Below are positions 54,833-64,000 of a stretch of DNA of 64,000 nucleotides, in pieces. Positions within the stretch are counted from its first letter, which is position 1. Each line of letters begins with the position of its first letter. The notes under the pieces were generated by a model, which did no database searches, was not told the origin of the DNA, and saw only the letters and a list, made by a program, of their open reading frames with translations. This stretch comes from Siculibacillus lacustris. GTDB taxonomy: Bacteria; Pseudomonadota; Alphaproteobacteria; Rhizobiales; Ancalomicrobiaceae. The position numbers and the translations under genes were made by a program. The stretch spans positions 132,293 through 196,292 of the forward strand of contig NZ_SJFN01000003.1 in NCBI RefSeq assembly GCF_004328075.1, read 5' to 3'.

Positions 54833-56989
54833 TCAGGCCCGCGCCGCCTTGGCTTCGCGACGGTAGGCGGTGAGCGTCGCCTCGGTGTAGCCGTTGGCGG
54901 CGTCGCGGCCGTCGAAGATCAGCGCCACGGCGGCGCGGAAGGCCGGTCCGTCGTAGGTCGGGGCCATCGGCCGATAGGCCGGATCGCCGGCGTTCTGACG
55001 ATCGACCACCACCGCCATGCGGCGCAGGGTGGCCATCACCTCCTCGGCGCCGACGATACAGTGGGCGAGCCAGTTGGCGATGTGCTGGGAGGAGATGCGC
55101 AAGGTGGCGCGGTCTTCCATCAGCCCGACGTCGTGGATGTCCGGCACCTTGGAACAGCCGATGCCGAGATCGACCCAGCGCACCACGTAGCCGAGGATGC
55201 CTTGCGCGTTGTTGTCGAGTTCGGCGCGGATGTCGTCGGGCGGGTAGTTCGACTGGGCGAGCGGCAAGGTCAGGATCGCGTCGAGGGACGCCGGTTCCCG
55301 AGCGGCGATGGCGCGGCGGCGGGCGGCGAGGTCGACCTCGTGATAATGCAGCGCGTGCAGCACCGCGGCGGTCGGCGACGGCACCCAGGCGGTCGACGCC
55401 CCCGACAGCGGGTGGCCGATCTTCTGCACCAGCATGTCGGCCATCCGGTCGGGGGCCGCCCACATGCCCTTGCCGATCTGGGCGCGTCCGGCGAGACCGA
55501 GCGCCAGGCCGACGTCGACGTTGTTGTCCTCGTAGGCGCCGATCCAGGGGCAGGCCTTCATCTCGGACTTGCGCACCACCGGGCCGGCGGCCATGGCGGT
55601 GTGGATCTCGTCGCCGGTGCGGTCGAGGAAGCCGGTGTTGATGAACACCACGCGGTGCTCGGCGGCGAGGATGCAGGCGGCGAGGTTGACGCTGGTGCGC
55701 CGCTCCTCGTCCATGATGCCGATCTTCAGGGTGTGGCGCGGCAGGTCGACGGCGTCCTCGACGCGGGCGAACAACGTGTCGACGAAGGCGACCTCGGCGG
55801 GGCCGTGCAGCTTGGGCTTGACGATGTAGACCGAGCCGGCCGGCGAATTGCGCGATGCCGCCGGGCGGGCGAGGTCGTGGCGGGCGATCAGCGCGGTGAC
55901 CATCGCATCGAGCAGGGTCTCGGGGATCTCGGCGCCGTCGGCGCCGCGCACCGCGTCGGTCGCCATGTGGTGGCCGACGTTGCGGGCGAGCATCAGGGCG
56001 CGGCCGGACAGGGCGAAGGCGCGGCCGTCGGGGGCGGTCCACGGGCGATCGGCGGCGAGCTTGCGGGTGACGGCGCGGCCGCCCTTGTCGAAGGTGTCGG
56101 TCAGCGTGCCCTGCATCAGGCCGAGCCAGTTGCGATAGACCCGGACCTTGTCGGCGGCGTCGACGGCGGCGACGCTGTCCTCCATGTCCATGATCGCGGT
56201 CAGCGCCGCTTCGAGGATCACGTCGGCGATGCCGGCCGGGTCGACGGCGCCGATCGGGCCCGAGCGGTCGACGACGATCTCGGCGTGGAGGCCGTGGTGG
56301 CGCAGGAGGATCGCGGTCGGCCGCTCGGGATCGCCGCGGAAGCCCGCGAAGCGCGTGGGATCGGCGAGATCGGTCTCGCGATCGTCGGCGAGCGACAGGC
56401 GCAGGGCGCCGCCCTCGACGGCGAAGCCGACCACGTCGGCCCAGCCGCCGGCGACCAGCGGGGCGATCTCGTCGAGCCGGGCCTTGGCGGCGGCGACCAC
56501 GCCGGCGGCGCGGGCCGGATCGAAGGGGCCGGGGGTCGGGGCCGCGCCGAGGGCGTCGGTGCCGTAGAGGGCGTCGTAGAGGCTGCCCCAGCGGGCATTG
56601 GCGGCGTTGAGGGCATAGCGGGCGTTGTCGATCGGCACCACCAGCTGTGGCCCGGCGAGGGTGGCGATCTCCGGATCGACGTTCGCCGTCGAGATCGGCC
56701 GCGGCGCCGGGGCCGGGACGAGATAGCCGATGGTCTCGAGGAAGGCGCGGTAGGCCGCAGGGTCGTGGGGGCGGCCGCGGCGGGCGCCGTGCCAGGCGTC
56801 GATCTCGACCTGGAGGCGGTCGCGGGTGGCGAGCAGGGCGGCATTGACCGGCGCCAGTTCGGCGAGGATCACGGCGAAGCGCGACCAGAAGGCGGCCGGC
56901 GCGATTCCCGTGCCGGGGAGGGCCTCGTCGGCGAGGAAGGCGGCGAGGTCGGCGTCGACGTCGAGGTCCTCGATGCGGACACGGGTCAT
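54833..56989 (-). CDS. glcB: Malate synthase G
   Basis: A 718-residue monomeric TIM-barrel enzyme condensing glyoxylate with acetyl-CoA to malate. Hallmarks: [54 protein letters not shown] (catalytic acidic residues), [52 protein letters not shown] and [12 protein letters not shown]. Length equals GlcB (about 720). The ATG at 56989 has GGAG 6 bases upstream. With glcG it handles glyoxylate from C2 compounds or purine degradation. No isocitrate lyase gene is in the window. Confidence 0.96.
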   Translation of the reverse strand: MTRVRIEDLDVDADLAAFLADEALPGTGIAPAAFWSRFAVILAELAPVNAALLATRDRLQVEIDAWHGARRGRPHDPAAYRAFLETIGYLVPAPAPRPISTANVDPEIATLAGPQLVVPIDNARYALNAANARWGSLYDALYGTDALGAAPTPGPFDPARAAGVVAAAKARLDEIAPLVAGGWADVVGFAVEGGALRLSLADDRETDLADPTRFAGFRGDPERPTAILLRHHGLHAEIVVDRSGPIGAVDPAGIADVILEAALTAIMDMEDSVAAVDAADKVRVYRNWLGLMQGTLTDTFDKGGRAVTRKLAADRPWTAPDGRAFALSGRALMLARNVGHHMATDAVRGADGAEIPETLLDAMVTALIARHDLARPAASRNSPAGSVYIVKPKLHGPAEVAFVDTLFARVEDAVDLPRHTLKIGIMDEERRTSVNLAACILAAEHRVVFINTGFLDRTGDEIHTAMAAGPVVRKSEMKACPWIGAYEDNNVDVGLALGLAGRAQIGKGMWAAPDRMADMLVQKIGHPLSGASTAWVPSPTAAVLHALHYHEVDLAARRRAIAAREPASLDAILTLPLAQSNYPPDDIRAELDNNAQGILGYVVRWVDLGIGCSKVPDIHDVGLMEDRATLRISSQHIANWLAHCIVGAEEVMATLRRMAVVVDRQNAGDPAYRPMAPTYDGPAFRAAVALIFDGRDAANGYTEATLTAYRREAKAARA

Positions 56990-57144
56990 GCAGGGCTCCG
57001 GATGCTGACGGGGAACGGTTCCCCGCGGGGACTCGGGGGGGCGAGAGTGCCTCCGGATCGGGCCGACGTCAAAGGTATGACGCAGGGACACGTCTTCGTC
57101 ATTCCTTAGGCACTTTCGGGCAGGATCGAGACGGGACCCGGGGG

Positions 57145-58257
57145 ATGGTGATGTCGGCAGACAGATGGCGGATCTCGGTCCGGTGGAAACCGGACGAGGT
57201 GGCACGGCTGATCGGGCCGGACGCCGGATTGCGACGCACGCCCTTCCAGGACGCCGGCTGGCTCGCCGCTTGGCGCCACAGTCTCGGCGCCGAGCCGGGC
57301 GTCGAGCTCGTCGTGGCGGAGATCGCCGACGGGACCACCGGGGCGCCGGCCTTCGTGCTGCCGCTGATCCGGGAGACGCGCCGCGGCATCGTCCGCCTCT
57401 CCGCCTGGGACCGCGGGGTCGCCGACTACAACGGACCGCTGGTCGCCCCGGACTTTCCACCCGAAATGCTGCGGCAGCTGTGGCCGCGGCTGGTCGCCGC
57501 GCTGCCGGCCGCCGACGTGCTGATGTTCGAGAAGAGCCCCGGCCGGATCGGCGGAGCGGTCAATCCGCTGACCCTGCTCGACGGGCTGATTCCCTCGATC
57601 TTCTCCGGCCATCCGCTGCGCTTGTCGCCCGACTACGAACGCATGGCCGCGGAGCGCTTCGACGGCTCGACCCGCCGCTCGCTCGCCAAGAAGCGGCGCA
57701 AGCTCCAGGCCAAGGGGCGGCTGGAGTTCCGCATCGAAGAGGGCCCGGCGGTGCTGGACGGCCTGGTGCGGGTCCTCGAATGGCGCAGCCGCCGCTTCCC
57801 CACCGCCGCCGAGACCGCCGCCGACGGGCGTGCCTGGGCGTTCTATCGCCGTCTGGCGGCCGAGACCGGGGTGGTGCGGGTGGCGACGCTGACCCTCGAC
57901 GGCGTGCCGATCTCGGGCTGTTTCGGCACGCTGGTCGGGACCTCGTTCCAGTTGATCGCGGTCGGTCACGAGGCGCGCTGGGACAATTGGTCGGCGGGTC
58001 TCCTGGCGATCGAGAGTTCGGTCGCCTGGGCCTGCGGCGCCGGCATCGAGACCTACGACTTCACGGTCGGCGAGGAGCCCTACAAGCGCACCTTCGGGGT
58101 CGAATCGATGCCGCTGTGGGAGCTGCGGGTGCCGCTCGGGATCAAGGGGCGGCTGGTCCTGTTGGCGCTGTCGCTGCGGACGCGGTTGAAGCGTCTGCGC
58201 GACGAATGGCGGGCCCGGCGACAACGCCGCCGGGCGTCGGAGACCGCCGCGCCCTGA
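57145..58257 (+). CDS. GNAT-like CelD/BcsL family acetyltransferase
   Basis: A 370-residue protein with the double-GNAT-fold pattern of CelD-type proteins (Acetyltransf_6): [55 protein letters not shown] and a C-terminal [20 protein letters not shown]. CelD homologues are linked to cellulose or extracellular polysaccharide synthesis; no glycosyltransferase gene is adjacent, so the role is open. The N-terminal ATG pair 57145/57151 is ambiguous. The C-terminal 35 residues are Arg-rich. Confidence 0.8.
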   Translation: MVMSADRWRISVRWKPDEVARLIGPDAGLRRTPFQDAGWLAAWRHSLGAEPGVELVVAEIADGTTGAPAFVLPLIRETRRGIVRLSAWDRGVADYNGPLVAPDFPPEMLRQLWPRLVAALPAADVLMFEKSPGRIGGAVNPLTLLDGLIPSIFSGHPLRLSPDYERMAAERFDGSTRRSLAKKRRKLQAKGRLEFRIEEGPAVLDGLVRVLEWRSRRFPTAAETAADGRAWAFYRRLAAETGVVRVATLTLDGVPISGCFGTLVGTSFQLIAVGHEARWDNWSAGLLAIESSVAWACGAGIETYDFTVGEEPYKRTFGVESMPLWELRVPLGIKGRLVLLALSLRTRLKRLRDEWRARRQRRRASETAAP

Positions 58258-58319
58258 GGTGGGCACATCACCCGTGGTGACGCGGCGCGCGCCTCGGATG
58301 ACGGCCGCGGCGGATATTC

Positions 58320-58335
58320 TGATGTTCGTACATCA
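58320..58335. promoter_or_regulatory. Perfect 16-bp inverted repeat in the xyl regulator region
   Basis: TGATGT (58320-58325), 4-nt spacer TCGT, ACATCA (58330-58335). Overlaps one copy of the repeated word CGTACATCA. Operator candidate for the LacI-type regulator that starts at 58512, or for a factor acting on it. Confidence 0.5.
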
Positions 58336-58344
58336 AGTTCTTTT

Positions 58345-58359
58345 GCAATGCGTCATTGC
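58345..58359. promoter_or_regulatory. Second perfect inverted repeat GCAATG-CGT-CATTGC
   Basis: GCAATG (58345-58350), CGT, CATTGC (58354-58359), with a central CG as in many LacI-family operators. It lies 10 bases from the first palindrome, forming a tandem operator candidate. Confidence 0.5.
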
Positions 58360-58479
58360 GGCAATCCGGGATCCGCGAGACCGATACGGCTGCAATTGGT
58401 GGGTTTTCGGCGATCTTCTTCGGCGATGCCGCGGGAATGGGCGGTTCGGCGTTGCGCAATGCAGCGACGAATCGAGTTG

Positions 58480-58502
58480 CGTACATCATTTTTTTGCGCA
58501 AT
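58480..58502. promoter_or_regulatory. Repeat of the operator-like sequence just before the regulator start
   Basis: CGTACATCA (58480-58488) recurs here from 58327, in both copies followed by a T-rich stretch and TTTGC. TTGCGCAAT also occurs twice, at 58452-58460 and 58494-58502, the second ending 9 bases before the ATG. These repeats suggest autoregulation. Confidence 0.45.
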
Positions 58503-58511
58503 CCATCAGGC

Positions 58512-59555
58512 ATGAGCGATCCGTTCGAAGCCACCACCGCAACACTGAAGGACGTCGCCCGTGAGGCGGGGGTGTCGACGGCGACCGTCGACCGGGTGCT
58601 GCATGGTCGCCCGGGGGTGCGGGACGCCACGATCAGGCGCGTCAAAGACACGATCGAGCGGCTCGGCTTTCGACCGCATGCCGCCGCGGCGGAGCTGGCG
58701 CGCGGGCGCAGCCATCGTTTCTGCTTCGTCATGCCGAAGAACCAGAACGTGTTCATGGCCGAGATCGTCGAGCACATCTCCAAGGTGCGGGTGTGGTTGG
58801 CGGCGCGGCGGACGCTGGTCGACGTGGTCGAGACCGACGTGTTCGACGCCGACGTGCTGGCCGAGACGCTGGAGGAGATCGGGCCGCGCTACGACGGTCT
58901 CGCCGTGGTGGCGCTCGATCATCCGCGCGTGCGGGCGGCGATCGACGAGCTGGTCGGGCTCGGGGTGCTGGTGGTGACGCTGGTCTCCGACGCGCCTTCG
59001 TCGCGCCGGGCCTATTACGTCGGCATCGACAACATCGCCGCCGGACGCACCACCGGCACGCTGATCGGCCGCTTCCTCGGCGGGCGCAGCGGCAAGGTCG
59101 CGGTGGTGGCGGGTTCGCTCAGCTTGCGCGACCATGCCGAACGCCTGTTCGGCGTGTCGCAGGTGATCTCCGCGGATTTCCCCAATCTCGATCTGTTGGC
59201 GCCGGTCGAAGGCCGCGACGACGACGATCACAACCGGGCGCTGACCCGGCGACTGCTCGACGAACATCCCGACCTGGTCGGGCTCTACAACATCGGCGCC
59301 GGCACCACCGGCATCGGCACGGCCCTGATCGAATCGGGCCGCGCCAAGGACGTGGTCTTCGTCGGCCACGATCTGACGCCGCAGACCCGGCGGTTCCTGC
59401 TGCTCGGGGTGATGGACGCGGTGATCTCGCAGAATCCCGGCCACGAGGCACGCTCGGCGACCCGCGTTCTGCTCGCCCTGTCGCGCAACGAGCCGATCGT
59501 CGCCGAGCAGGAATACATCGGCATCGACATCGTCATCCGCGACAACCTGCCCTGA
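58512..59555 (+). CDS. LacI family regulator of xylose genes
   Basis: A 347-residue regulator: HTH at ~12-60 (TLKDVAREAGVSTATVDRVLHG), then an effector domain (RFCFVMPKNQNVFMAEIVEHI, NIGAGTTGIGTALIE, FVGHDLTPQTRRFLLLG, EARSATRVLLALSRNEP). Its VDRVLHGRPGVRDATIRRV text is typical of LacI regulators beside sugar ABC transporters of the XylFGH/RbsABC type. It lies 38 bases before xylB and so is probably the xylose repressor. The ATG at 58512 has only a weak AGG. Operator-like repeats fill the upstream 200 bases. Confidence 0.88.
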   Translation: MSDPFEATTATLKDVAREAGVSTATVDRVLHGRPGVRDATIRRVKDTIERLGFRPHAAAAELARGRSHRFCFVMPKNQNVFMAEIVEHISKVRVWLAARRTLVDVVETDVFDADVLAETLEEIGPRYDGLAVVALDHPRVRAAIDELVGLGVLVVTLVSDAPSSRRAYYVGIDNIAAGRTTGTLIGRFLGGRSGKVAVVAGSLSLRDHAERLFGVSQVISADFPNLDLLAPVEGRDDDDHNRALTRRLLDEHPDLVGLYNIGAGTTGIGTALIESGRAKDVVFVGHDLTPQTRRFLLLGVMDAVISQNPGHEARSATRVLLALSRNEPIVAEQEYIGIDIVIRDNLP

Positions 59556-59593
59556 CGGCCGGTCCTCGCGGACATCGGAAGGAGCCTACGCCC

Positions 59594-61051
59594 GTGTTTC
59601 TCGGTCTCGACATCGGCACGTCCAGTGTGAAGGCGGTTCTCGTCGACGGCAACGATCGGCTGATCGCTGCGGCCGAACGCCCGCTCGTCGTCTCGCGCCC
59701 GCATCCCGGCTGGTCGGAACAGGATCCGGAAGCCTGGTGGACGGCGACCGTCGGTGCGGTCGACGGGCTGGCCGAAACCCATGCCGCGGAATTGGCGGCG
59801 GTCACCGGCATCGGCCTCTCCGGCCAGATGCACGGCGCCACCCTGCTCGATGCGGCGGGCGCCGTGCTGCGCCCGTGCATTCTGTGGAACGACGGCCGCT
59901 CGGGCGCGGAATGCCGCGAGCTCGAGGCCGCCTTCCCCGAACTCCACGCGATCACCGGCAATCTGGCGATGCCGGGCTTCACCGCGCCCAAGCTGATGTG
60001 GGTCGCCCGCCACGAGCCGGAGATCTTCGCCCGGGTCGCCAAGGTGCTGCTGCCCAAGGCCTATGTGCGCTTCCGCCTGACCGGTGAGATGGCCGAGGAC
60101 ATGTCGGACGCCTCCGGCACCCTGTGGCTCGATCCGGCGGCGCGCGACTGGTCGGACGCGGCGCTGGCCGCGACCGGGCTGACCCGCGAGCACATGCCGC
60201 GGCTGGTCGAGGGCTCGGACGTCTCGGGCACGCTGTCGGGCGAGCTCGCGAAGCGCTGGGGCATGACCACGGCGCCGGTGGTGGCCGGCGGGGCCGGCGA
60301 CAACGCCGCGACCGCGGTCGGGCTCGGGGCGATCAGCCCCGGCGATTCCTTCCTGTCGCTCGGCACCTCCGGGGTGCTGTGGGTGACCACCGACCGCTTC
60401 GCGCCCAATCCGGGCTCGGCGGTCCATGCCTTCGCCCATTGCATCCCCAACACCTGGCATCAGATGGGGGTGATGCTGTCGGCGGCGGCCTCGCTCGCCT
60501 GGTGGGCCGGGGTCACCGGCCGCAAGGAGGGTGAGTTGATGGCCGAACTCGGCGAGACGCCGCGGGGCGCCTCGTCGGTGATGTTCCTGCCCTACCTTTC
60601 GGGCGAGCGTACGCCGGCCAACGATCCCAACCTGCGGGCGGTGTTCGCGGGGATGGGCGCCGAGACCGACCGGGCGACCCTGACCCGGGCGGTGCTCGAA
60701 GGCGTCGCCCATGCGGTGCGCGACAATCGCGACGCGCTGGCCGCGGCCGGCTCGTCGGTCGCCGAGATCGACATCGTCGGCGGCGGTTCGCGGTCGCGGC
60801 TGTGGGCGCAGATGATGGCCGACATGTTGGAAATCCCGGTGCACCGGGTCGAAGAGGGCGCCGTCGGCGCCGCCCATGGAGCCGCCCGCCTGGGTCGGCT
60901 CGCGGCCACCGGCGAAGCGCCGACCGCAGTCTGCCGGCGGGCCCGCCGGCTCGAGAGTTTTCAACCCGATGCGGCGCGAGCCGCTTCCTTCAGCGAGAGT
61001 CACGCGCGCTGGCGCCACCTCGCTCCCTTCGCCAAGGAGATCAGCCGATGA
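59594..61051 (+). CDS. xylB: Xylulokinase
   Basis: A 485-residue FGGY kinase phosphorylating D-xylulose. [18 protein letters not shown] is the phosphate-1 motif; [25 protein letters not shown] (substrate site with His), LWNDGRS and [14 protein letters not shown] follow; [17 protein letters not shown] is the adenosine motif. The start is GTG 59594 with AAGGAG 9 bases upstream. Its stop overlaps the xylA ATG in an ATGA arrangement, which couples translation of the two enzymes. Confidence 0.95.
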   Translation: MFLGLDIGTSSVKAVLVDGNDRLIAAAERPLVVSRPHPGWSEQDPEAWWTATVGAVDGLAETHAAELAAVTGIGLSGQMHGATLLDAAGAVLRPCILWNDGRSGAECRELEAAFPELHAITGNLAMPGFTAPKLMWVARHEPEIFARVAKVLLPKAYVRFRLTGEMAEDMSDASGTLWLDPAARDWSDAALAATGLTREHMPRLVEGSDVSGTLSGELAKRWGMTTAPVVAGGAGDNAATAVGLGAISPGDSFLSLGTSGVLWVTTDRFAPNPGSAVHAFAHCIPNTWHQMGVMLSAAASLAWWAGVTGRKEGELMAELGETPRGASSVMFLPYLSGERTPANDPNLRAVFAGMGAETDRATLTRAVLEGVAHAVRDNRDALAAAGSSVAEIDIVGGGSRSRLWAQMMADMLEIPVHRVEEGAVGAAHGAARLGRLAATGEAPTAVCRRARRLESFQPDAARAASFSESHARWRHLAPFAKEISR

Positions 61052-62373
61052 ATGCCCCTTCCGTCAGTTATTTCGGTCCGATGGAGCCGGTTCGCTTCGA
61101 AGGACCGGAGAGCCGCAACCCGCTCGCCTACCGCTGGTACGACAAGGACCGGATGGTCGCCGGCCGGCGCATGGAAGATCACCTGCGCTTCGCCGTGTGC
61201 TACTGGCATTCGTTCAGCTGGCCGGGCGGCGATCCCTTCGGCGGTGAGACCTTCATGCGCCCGTGGATGCACGGCACCGATCCGATGGCGCTGGCCAAGG
61301 CCAAGGCCGACGTCGCCTTCGACCTGTTCCGCCTGCTCGACGTGCCGTTCTTCTCGTTCCACGACGCCGACGCGGCGCCGGTCGGCGAGACGCTGCCCGA
61401 GCACCTGAAGAACCTCGCCGAGATCGTCGACGTGCTCGAGGGCAAGATCGCCGGCTCGAAGACCAAGCTGCTGTGGGGCACCGCCAATCTGTTCTCGCAT
61501 CGCCGTTACATGGCGGGTGCGGCGACCAACCCCGATCCGGACGTGTTCGCCTTCGCGGCCGGCACGGTGCGCGCCTGCCTCGAGGCGACCAAGCGGCTCG
61601 GTGGCCAGAACTACGTGCTGTGGGGCGGCCGCGAGGGCTACGAGACCCTGCTCAACACGGATCTGAAGCGCGAATACCAGCAGATGGGCCGCTTCCTGTC
61701 GATGGTGGTCGAGCACAAGCACAAGATCGGCTTCGACGGCCCGCTGCTCATCGAGCCCAAGCCGCGTGAGCCGTCCAAGCACCAGTACGACTTCGACGTC
61801 GCCACGGTCTACGGCTTCCTGGAGCACTGGGGCCTGACCAAGGACGTCAAGGTCAACATCGAGCAGAACCACGCGATCCTGGCCGGACACACCTTCGAAC
61901 ACGAAGTGGCGCTGGCCTATGCGCTGGGGATCTTCGGGTCGATCGACATCAACCGCGGCGACGCCCTGCTCGGCTGGGACACCGACCAGTTCTCGATGGA
62001 CGTCGGCGAACTGACCCTGGTGTTCCACGAGCTCCTGAAGCACGGCGGCTTCACCACCGGCGGCCTCAACTTCGACGCCAAGATCCGCCGCCAGTCGATC
62101 GATCCGGTCGATCTGGTCCAGGCCCACGTCGGCTCGATGGACGCCTGTGCCAAGGCCCTGCTGATCGCCGAGAAGATGCTCGCCGAAGGCACCCTGGCCA
62201 AGCCGCTGGCCGAACGCTATGCGGGCTGGGACGGGGCCGAGGGCAAGGCGATCCTCGCCGGCGAGCGGACCCTCGATCAGGTCGCCGACCGGGCGATCGC
62301 CGAGAACCTCGCGCCGAAGCCGCGCTCCGGCAAGCAGGAATATCTCGAGACGCTGGTCGCCATGCGCCTCTGA
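61048..62373 (+). CDS. xylA: Xylose isomerase
   Basis: A 441-residue class II xylose isomerase converting D-xylose to D-xylulose. Hallmarks: [29 protein letters not shown] with the catalytic His, [74 protein letters not shown] and [17 protein letters not shown] (metal ligands). AAGGAG precedes ATG 61048. The gene overlaps xylB by four bases and is followed by a strong hairpin terminator. Confidence 0.97.
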   Translation: MNAPSVSYFGPMEPVRFEGPESRNPLAYRWYDKDRMVAGRRMEDHLRFAVCYWHSFSWPGGDPFGGETFMRPWMHGTDPMALAKAKADVAFDLFRLLDVPFFSFHDADAAPVGETLPEHLKNLAEIVDVLEGKIAGSKTKLLWGTANLFSHRRYMAGAATNPDPDVFAFAAGTVRACLEATKRLGGQNYVLWGGREGYETLLNTDLKREYQQMGRFLSMVVEHKHKIGFDGPLLIEPKPREPSKHQYDFDVATVYGFLEHWGLTKDVKVNIEQNHAILAGHTFEHEVALAYALGIFGSIDINRGDALLGWDTDQFSMDVGELTLVFHELLKHGGFTTGGLNFDAKIRRQSIDPVDLVQAHVGSMDACAKALLIAEKMLAEGTLAKPLAERYAGWDGAEGKAILAGERTLDQVADRAIAENLAPKPRSGKQEYLETLVAMRL

Positions 62374-62380
62374 CCGATCC

Positions 62381-62409
62381 CGCGGTCGACGGATCTCCCG
62401 TCGACCGCG
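62381..62409 (+). terminator. Terminator hairpin after xylA
   Basis: CGCGGTCGAC (62381-62390) and GTCGACCGCG (62400-62409): perfect 10-bp stem 8 bases after the xylA stop; no long U-run follows. Confidence 0.55.
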
Positions 62410-62421
62410 TCTCGATCCGAC

Positions 62422-62456
62422 ACGGCCGCCGAGCCCCGCGAGGGTTCGGCGGCCGT
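62422..62456 (+). terminator. Second terminator hairpin after xylA
   Basis: ACGGCCGCCGA (62422-62432) pairs with TCGGCGGCCGT (62446-62456), 11 bp, followed by CGTCGTTTCG with a short U-run. It probably completes termination of the xyl operon. Confidence 0.6.
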
Positions 62457-62473
62457 CGTCGTTTCGGGGGGAG

Positions 62474-62727
62474 GCGGTGATGCAGGGCCATCGCATTTCG
62501 AGCCGACCTGACCCTCGCCGGTCATCCCCGGCCGGAGCCGCCCTGCCGGCGGAGGGGAAGGGGATCCAGGGGGTATGCCGGTAAGCCTTCGGCGTTTCCC
62601 GTGTGGCTTCTGGGTCCCCTTCCCTCGCCCTTCGGGCTCGCCGGGGACGACGGCAGGGGCAAGATGCGATCGATTGGGAGGGTTTGGGTTTCGACGAAAT
62701 TCAAATGCGATGGCCTTGCGCGGTGAT
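62474..62727. repeat. 8-bp target-site duplication around the MITE
   Basis: GCGGTGAT directly flanks the element on both sides at 62474-62481 and 62720-62727. Outside the duplication the region up to 62961 shows no gene apart from the terminator of the permease gene. Confidence 0.8.
62482..62719. mobile_element. MITE-like non-autonomous element with TIRs (copy 3)
   Basis: The element is 238 bp. Terminal inverted repeats of 17 bp (62482-62498 and 62703-62719) differ at one position: GCAGGGCCATCGCATTT against GCAAGGCCATCGCATTT read inward. The exact 8-mer GCGGTGAT abuts both ends (62474-62481 and 62720-62727), an unambiguous target-site duplication. Internally two long inverted arms (GTCATCCCCGGCCGGAGCC and GGGGAAGGGGATCCA against TGGGTCCCCTTCCCTCG and CGCCGGGGACGAC) fold into a large hairpin. 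No transposase ORF is present, so movement would depend on a related full-length IS of a family making 8-bp duplications. Confidence 0.8.
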
Positions 62728-62913
62728 GGCGCGAGGGCGAAGCGGTGGGGCGGCCGTTGGCGGTGGCGGGCGCTCCGGCTCGCGGTCGTCCGCCGAGGGG
62801 CGTCGGGCGGCCCGCAGGGGCGCGTGGGGGGTGAAGCGCCACCGGGGCAATGCTGCCGCAAGGAGGCACCGGTTCGCCCGTCGTCGCGCTCGTGGTCGCC
62901 CAGAAACGACGAC

Positions 62914-62937
62914 GCCGCGGGGGTGAGCCCGCGGCGC
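62914..62937 (-). terminator. Terminator hairpin of the sugar permease gene
   Basis: CGCCGCGGG (62914-62922) and CCCGCGGCG (62929-62937) form a perfect 9-bp stem 24 bases past the stop on the minus strand, followed by TCGTTTCTGG. Confidence 0.6.
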
Positions 62938-62961
62938 GCGAAGAGGGAGGGGTCGGATCGA

Positions 62962-64000
62962 TCAGGCGCGCTGGTTGCCCGACGAGACGATGTCCATCCA
63001 CACCGCCAGCACCAGGATGATGCCTTTGACGATCTGCTGCCAGAAGGTGTCGACGCCGAGCATCGACATGCCGTTGTCGAGGCTGGCCATGATCACCGCG
63101 CCGACCAGCGCGCCGACCACCGAGCCGATGCCGCCGCGCATCGACGTGCCGCCGATGAAGCAGGAGGCGATGGCGTCGAGCTCGCCGCCGAAGCCGGCGG
63201 AGGGCGTGCCGGCCGCGAGGCGGGCGGTGGTGGTCAGGCCGGCGAAGGCGCACATCAGGCCCATCAGGCCGAACACCATCAGCTTGACCAGGTTGACGTT
63301 GACGCCGGAGAGCCGGGTCGCCTCCATGTTCGAGCCGACGGCGTAGATGCGGCGGCCGAACACCGTCTGGTTGCCGATCACCGTGAACACGCCGAGGATC
63401 ACCAGGAGGATCAGCACCGGGACCGGGACGCCCTGGTAGCTGTTGAGGGTCAGCACGAAGCCGAGGATGACCACGCCGATGGCCACCAGCTTGGCGATCT
63501 CGGTGGGCATCGAGGCGACCGGCAGGGCGTGCTTCTGGCGCCCGGCGCGGGTGCGGAAGGCCATCACCACCAGCAGCACGAACAGCGCCGCGGCGATCAG
63601 ATTGCCCATCGTGCCGGGGATGTAGCCCTGGCCGATGACCTTCATGCCTTCGGAGACCGGGGCGACGGTGATGCCGCCGGTGGCGCCGAGCACCGCGCCG
63701 CGGAACACCAGCATGCCGCCGAGGGTGACGATGAACGACGGGATGCCCTGATAGGCGGTCAGCCAGCCGACCAGCAGGCCCATGGCGATGCCGAGGAGGA
63801 TCACCACGGCGATCGTCCCGAACAGCGGCCAGTGATAGATCACGTCGAGGATCGCCGCGACGCCGCCGAGGAAGCCGAGCAGGGAGCCGACCGACAGGTC
63901 GATCTCACCGGCGACGATGACGAAGACCATGGCGCTGGCCAACATGCCGGTGATCGCCATCTGGCGCAGCAGGTTGGAGAAGTTGCGAGCGGTCAGGAAC
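62962..64000 (-). CDS. xylH: Sugar ABC transporter permease (XylH-like), N-terminus outside the window
   Basis: At least 345 residues of a CUT2-class permease. GEIDLSVGSLLGFLGGVAAI, GIPSFIVTLGGMLVFRGAVLGATGG, GRRIYAVGSNMEATRLSGVNV and LDAIASCFIGGTSMRGGIGSVVGALVGAVIMASLDNG are family hallmarks of the XylH/RbsC/AraH group; the large segment between 130 and 200 is typical of XylH. Name by context: it faces the xylA-xylB operon. Its start and the partner ATPase and binding-protein genes lie beyond the window end. Ends NQRA at 62962. Confidence 0.88.
   Translation of the reverse strand, partial: FLTARNFSNLLRQMAITGMLASAMVFVIVAGEIDLSVGSLLGFLGGVAAILDVIYHWPLFGTIAVVILLGIAMGLLVGWLTAYQGIPSFIVTLGGMLVFRGAVLGATGGITVAPVSEGMKVIGQGYIPGTMGNLIAAALFVLLVVMAFRTRAGRQKHALPVASMPTEIAKLVAIGVVILGFVLTLNSYQGVPVPVLILLVILGVFTVIGNQTVFGRRIYAVGSNMEATRLSGVNVNLVKLMVFGLMGLMCAFAGLTTTARLAAGTPSAGFGGELDAIASCFIGGTSMRGGIGSVVGALVGAVIMASLDNGMSMLGVDTFWQQIVKGIILVLAVWMDIVSSGNQRA

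Noticed and set aside
57077-57102. Inverted repeat ATGACG-N14-CGTCAT before glcB
   Set aside because: Only 6 bp with a long spacer; such pairs are expected by chance at this length.

Overview
This is a high-GC (roughly 70% by eye) chromosomal window from an alphaproteobacterium, most likely a member of the Rhizobiales/Hyphomicrobiales and perhaps a diazotroph. The lineage call rests on homospermidine synthase with ornithine decarboxylase and a long leader of the speF type, a RpoH promoter with a ROSE-like leader before hsp20, TTAA-N7-TTAA CtrA-type sites, a Zur-type operator, and a CowN homologue (a protein that sustains N2 fixation). I found no rRNA, tRNA, CRISPR array, prophage or intact transposase gene. 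Most genes are ordinary chromosomal ones; the unusual content is mainly non-coding or regulatory.

Layout. 1-7 kb: N-formylglutamate amidohydrolase, a likely small RNA, a DUF2332 protein, histidinol-phosphatase-like hisN overlapped at its 3' end by a convergent hydrolase gene, hsp20, a dimeric alpha/beta-barrel (Dabb) protein and a threonine aldolase. 7.5-14 kb: gltB and gltD (glutamate synthase). 14-24 kb: envelope genes (a degenerate SGNH protein, a lytic transglycosylase, galU, an outer-membrane barrel, kdsD, nfeD with an SPFH protein), then hemH and cowN; two envelope genes have CtrA-like sites upstream. 24-29 kb: a zinc-uptake operon starting at a Zur-like operator (His-rich membrane protein, znuC, znuB, znuA, a COG0523 GTPase and a WD40 protein).

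29-36 kb: a small membrane protein, a chemoreceptor, and a polyamine group on the minus strand (ornithine decarboxylase behind a ~550-nt leader, a GNAT enzyme, a TPR-like protein and homospermidine synthase). 36-43 kb: a LysR regulator, a DUF1007/NicO metal pair, a class-I amidotransferase-like hydrolase and a TRAP transporter without its binding protein. 43-54 kb: copA, periplasmic glucan protein opgD, a creatininase-family enzyme, 8-oxoguanine deaminase with a divergent lone ABC ATPase, MarR, a DMT exporter and LacI. 54-64 kb: glcG and glcB (glyoxylate to malate), a CelD-like GNAT, and a xylose locus: LacI-type regulator, xylB, xylA and a convergent sugar ABC permease cut by the window end.

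Mobile and repeat DNA is limited to short non-coding elements: a 238-bp MITE-like element with 17-bp terminal inverted repeats and an exact 8-bp target duplication near 62.5 kb, a decayed relative at 20.6 kb and a core fragment at 5.3 kb, and REP-like palindromes at 5.1 and 49.1 kb.
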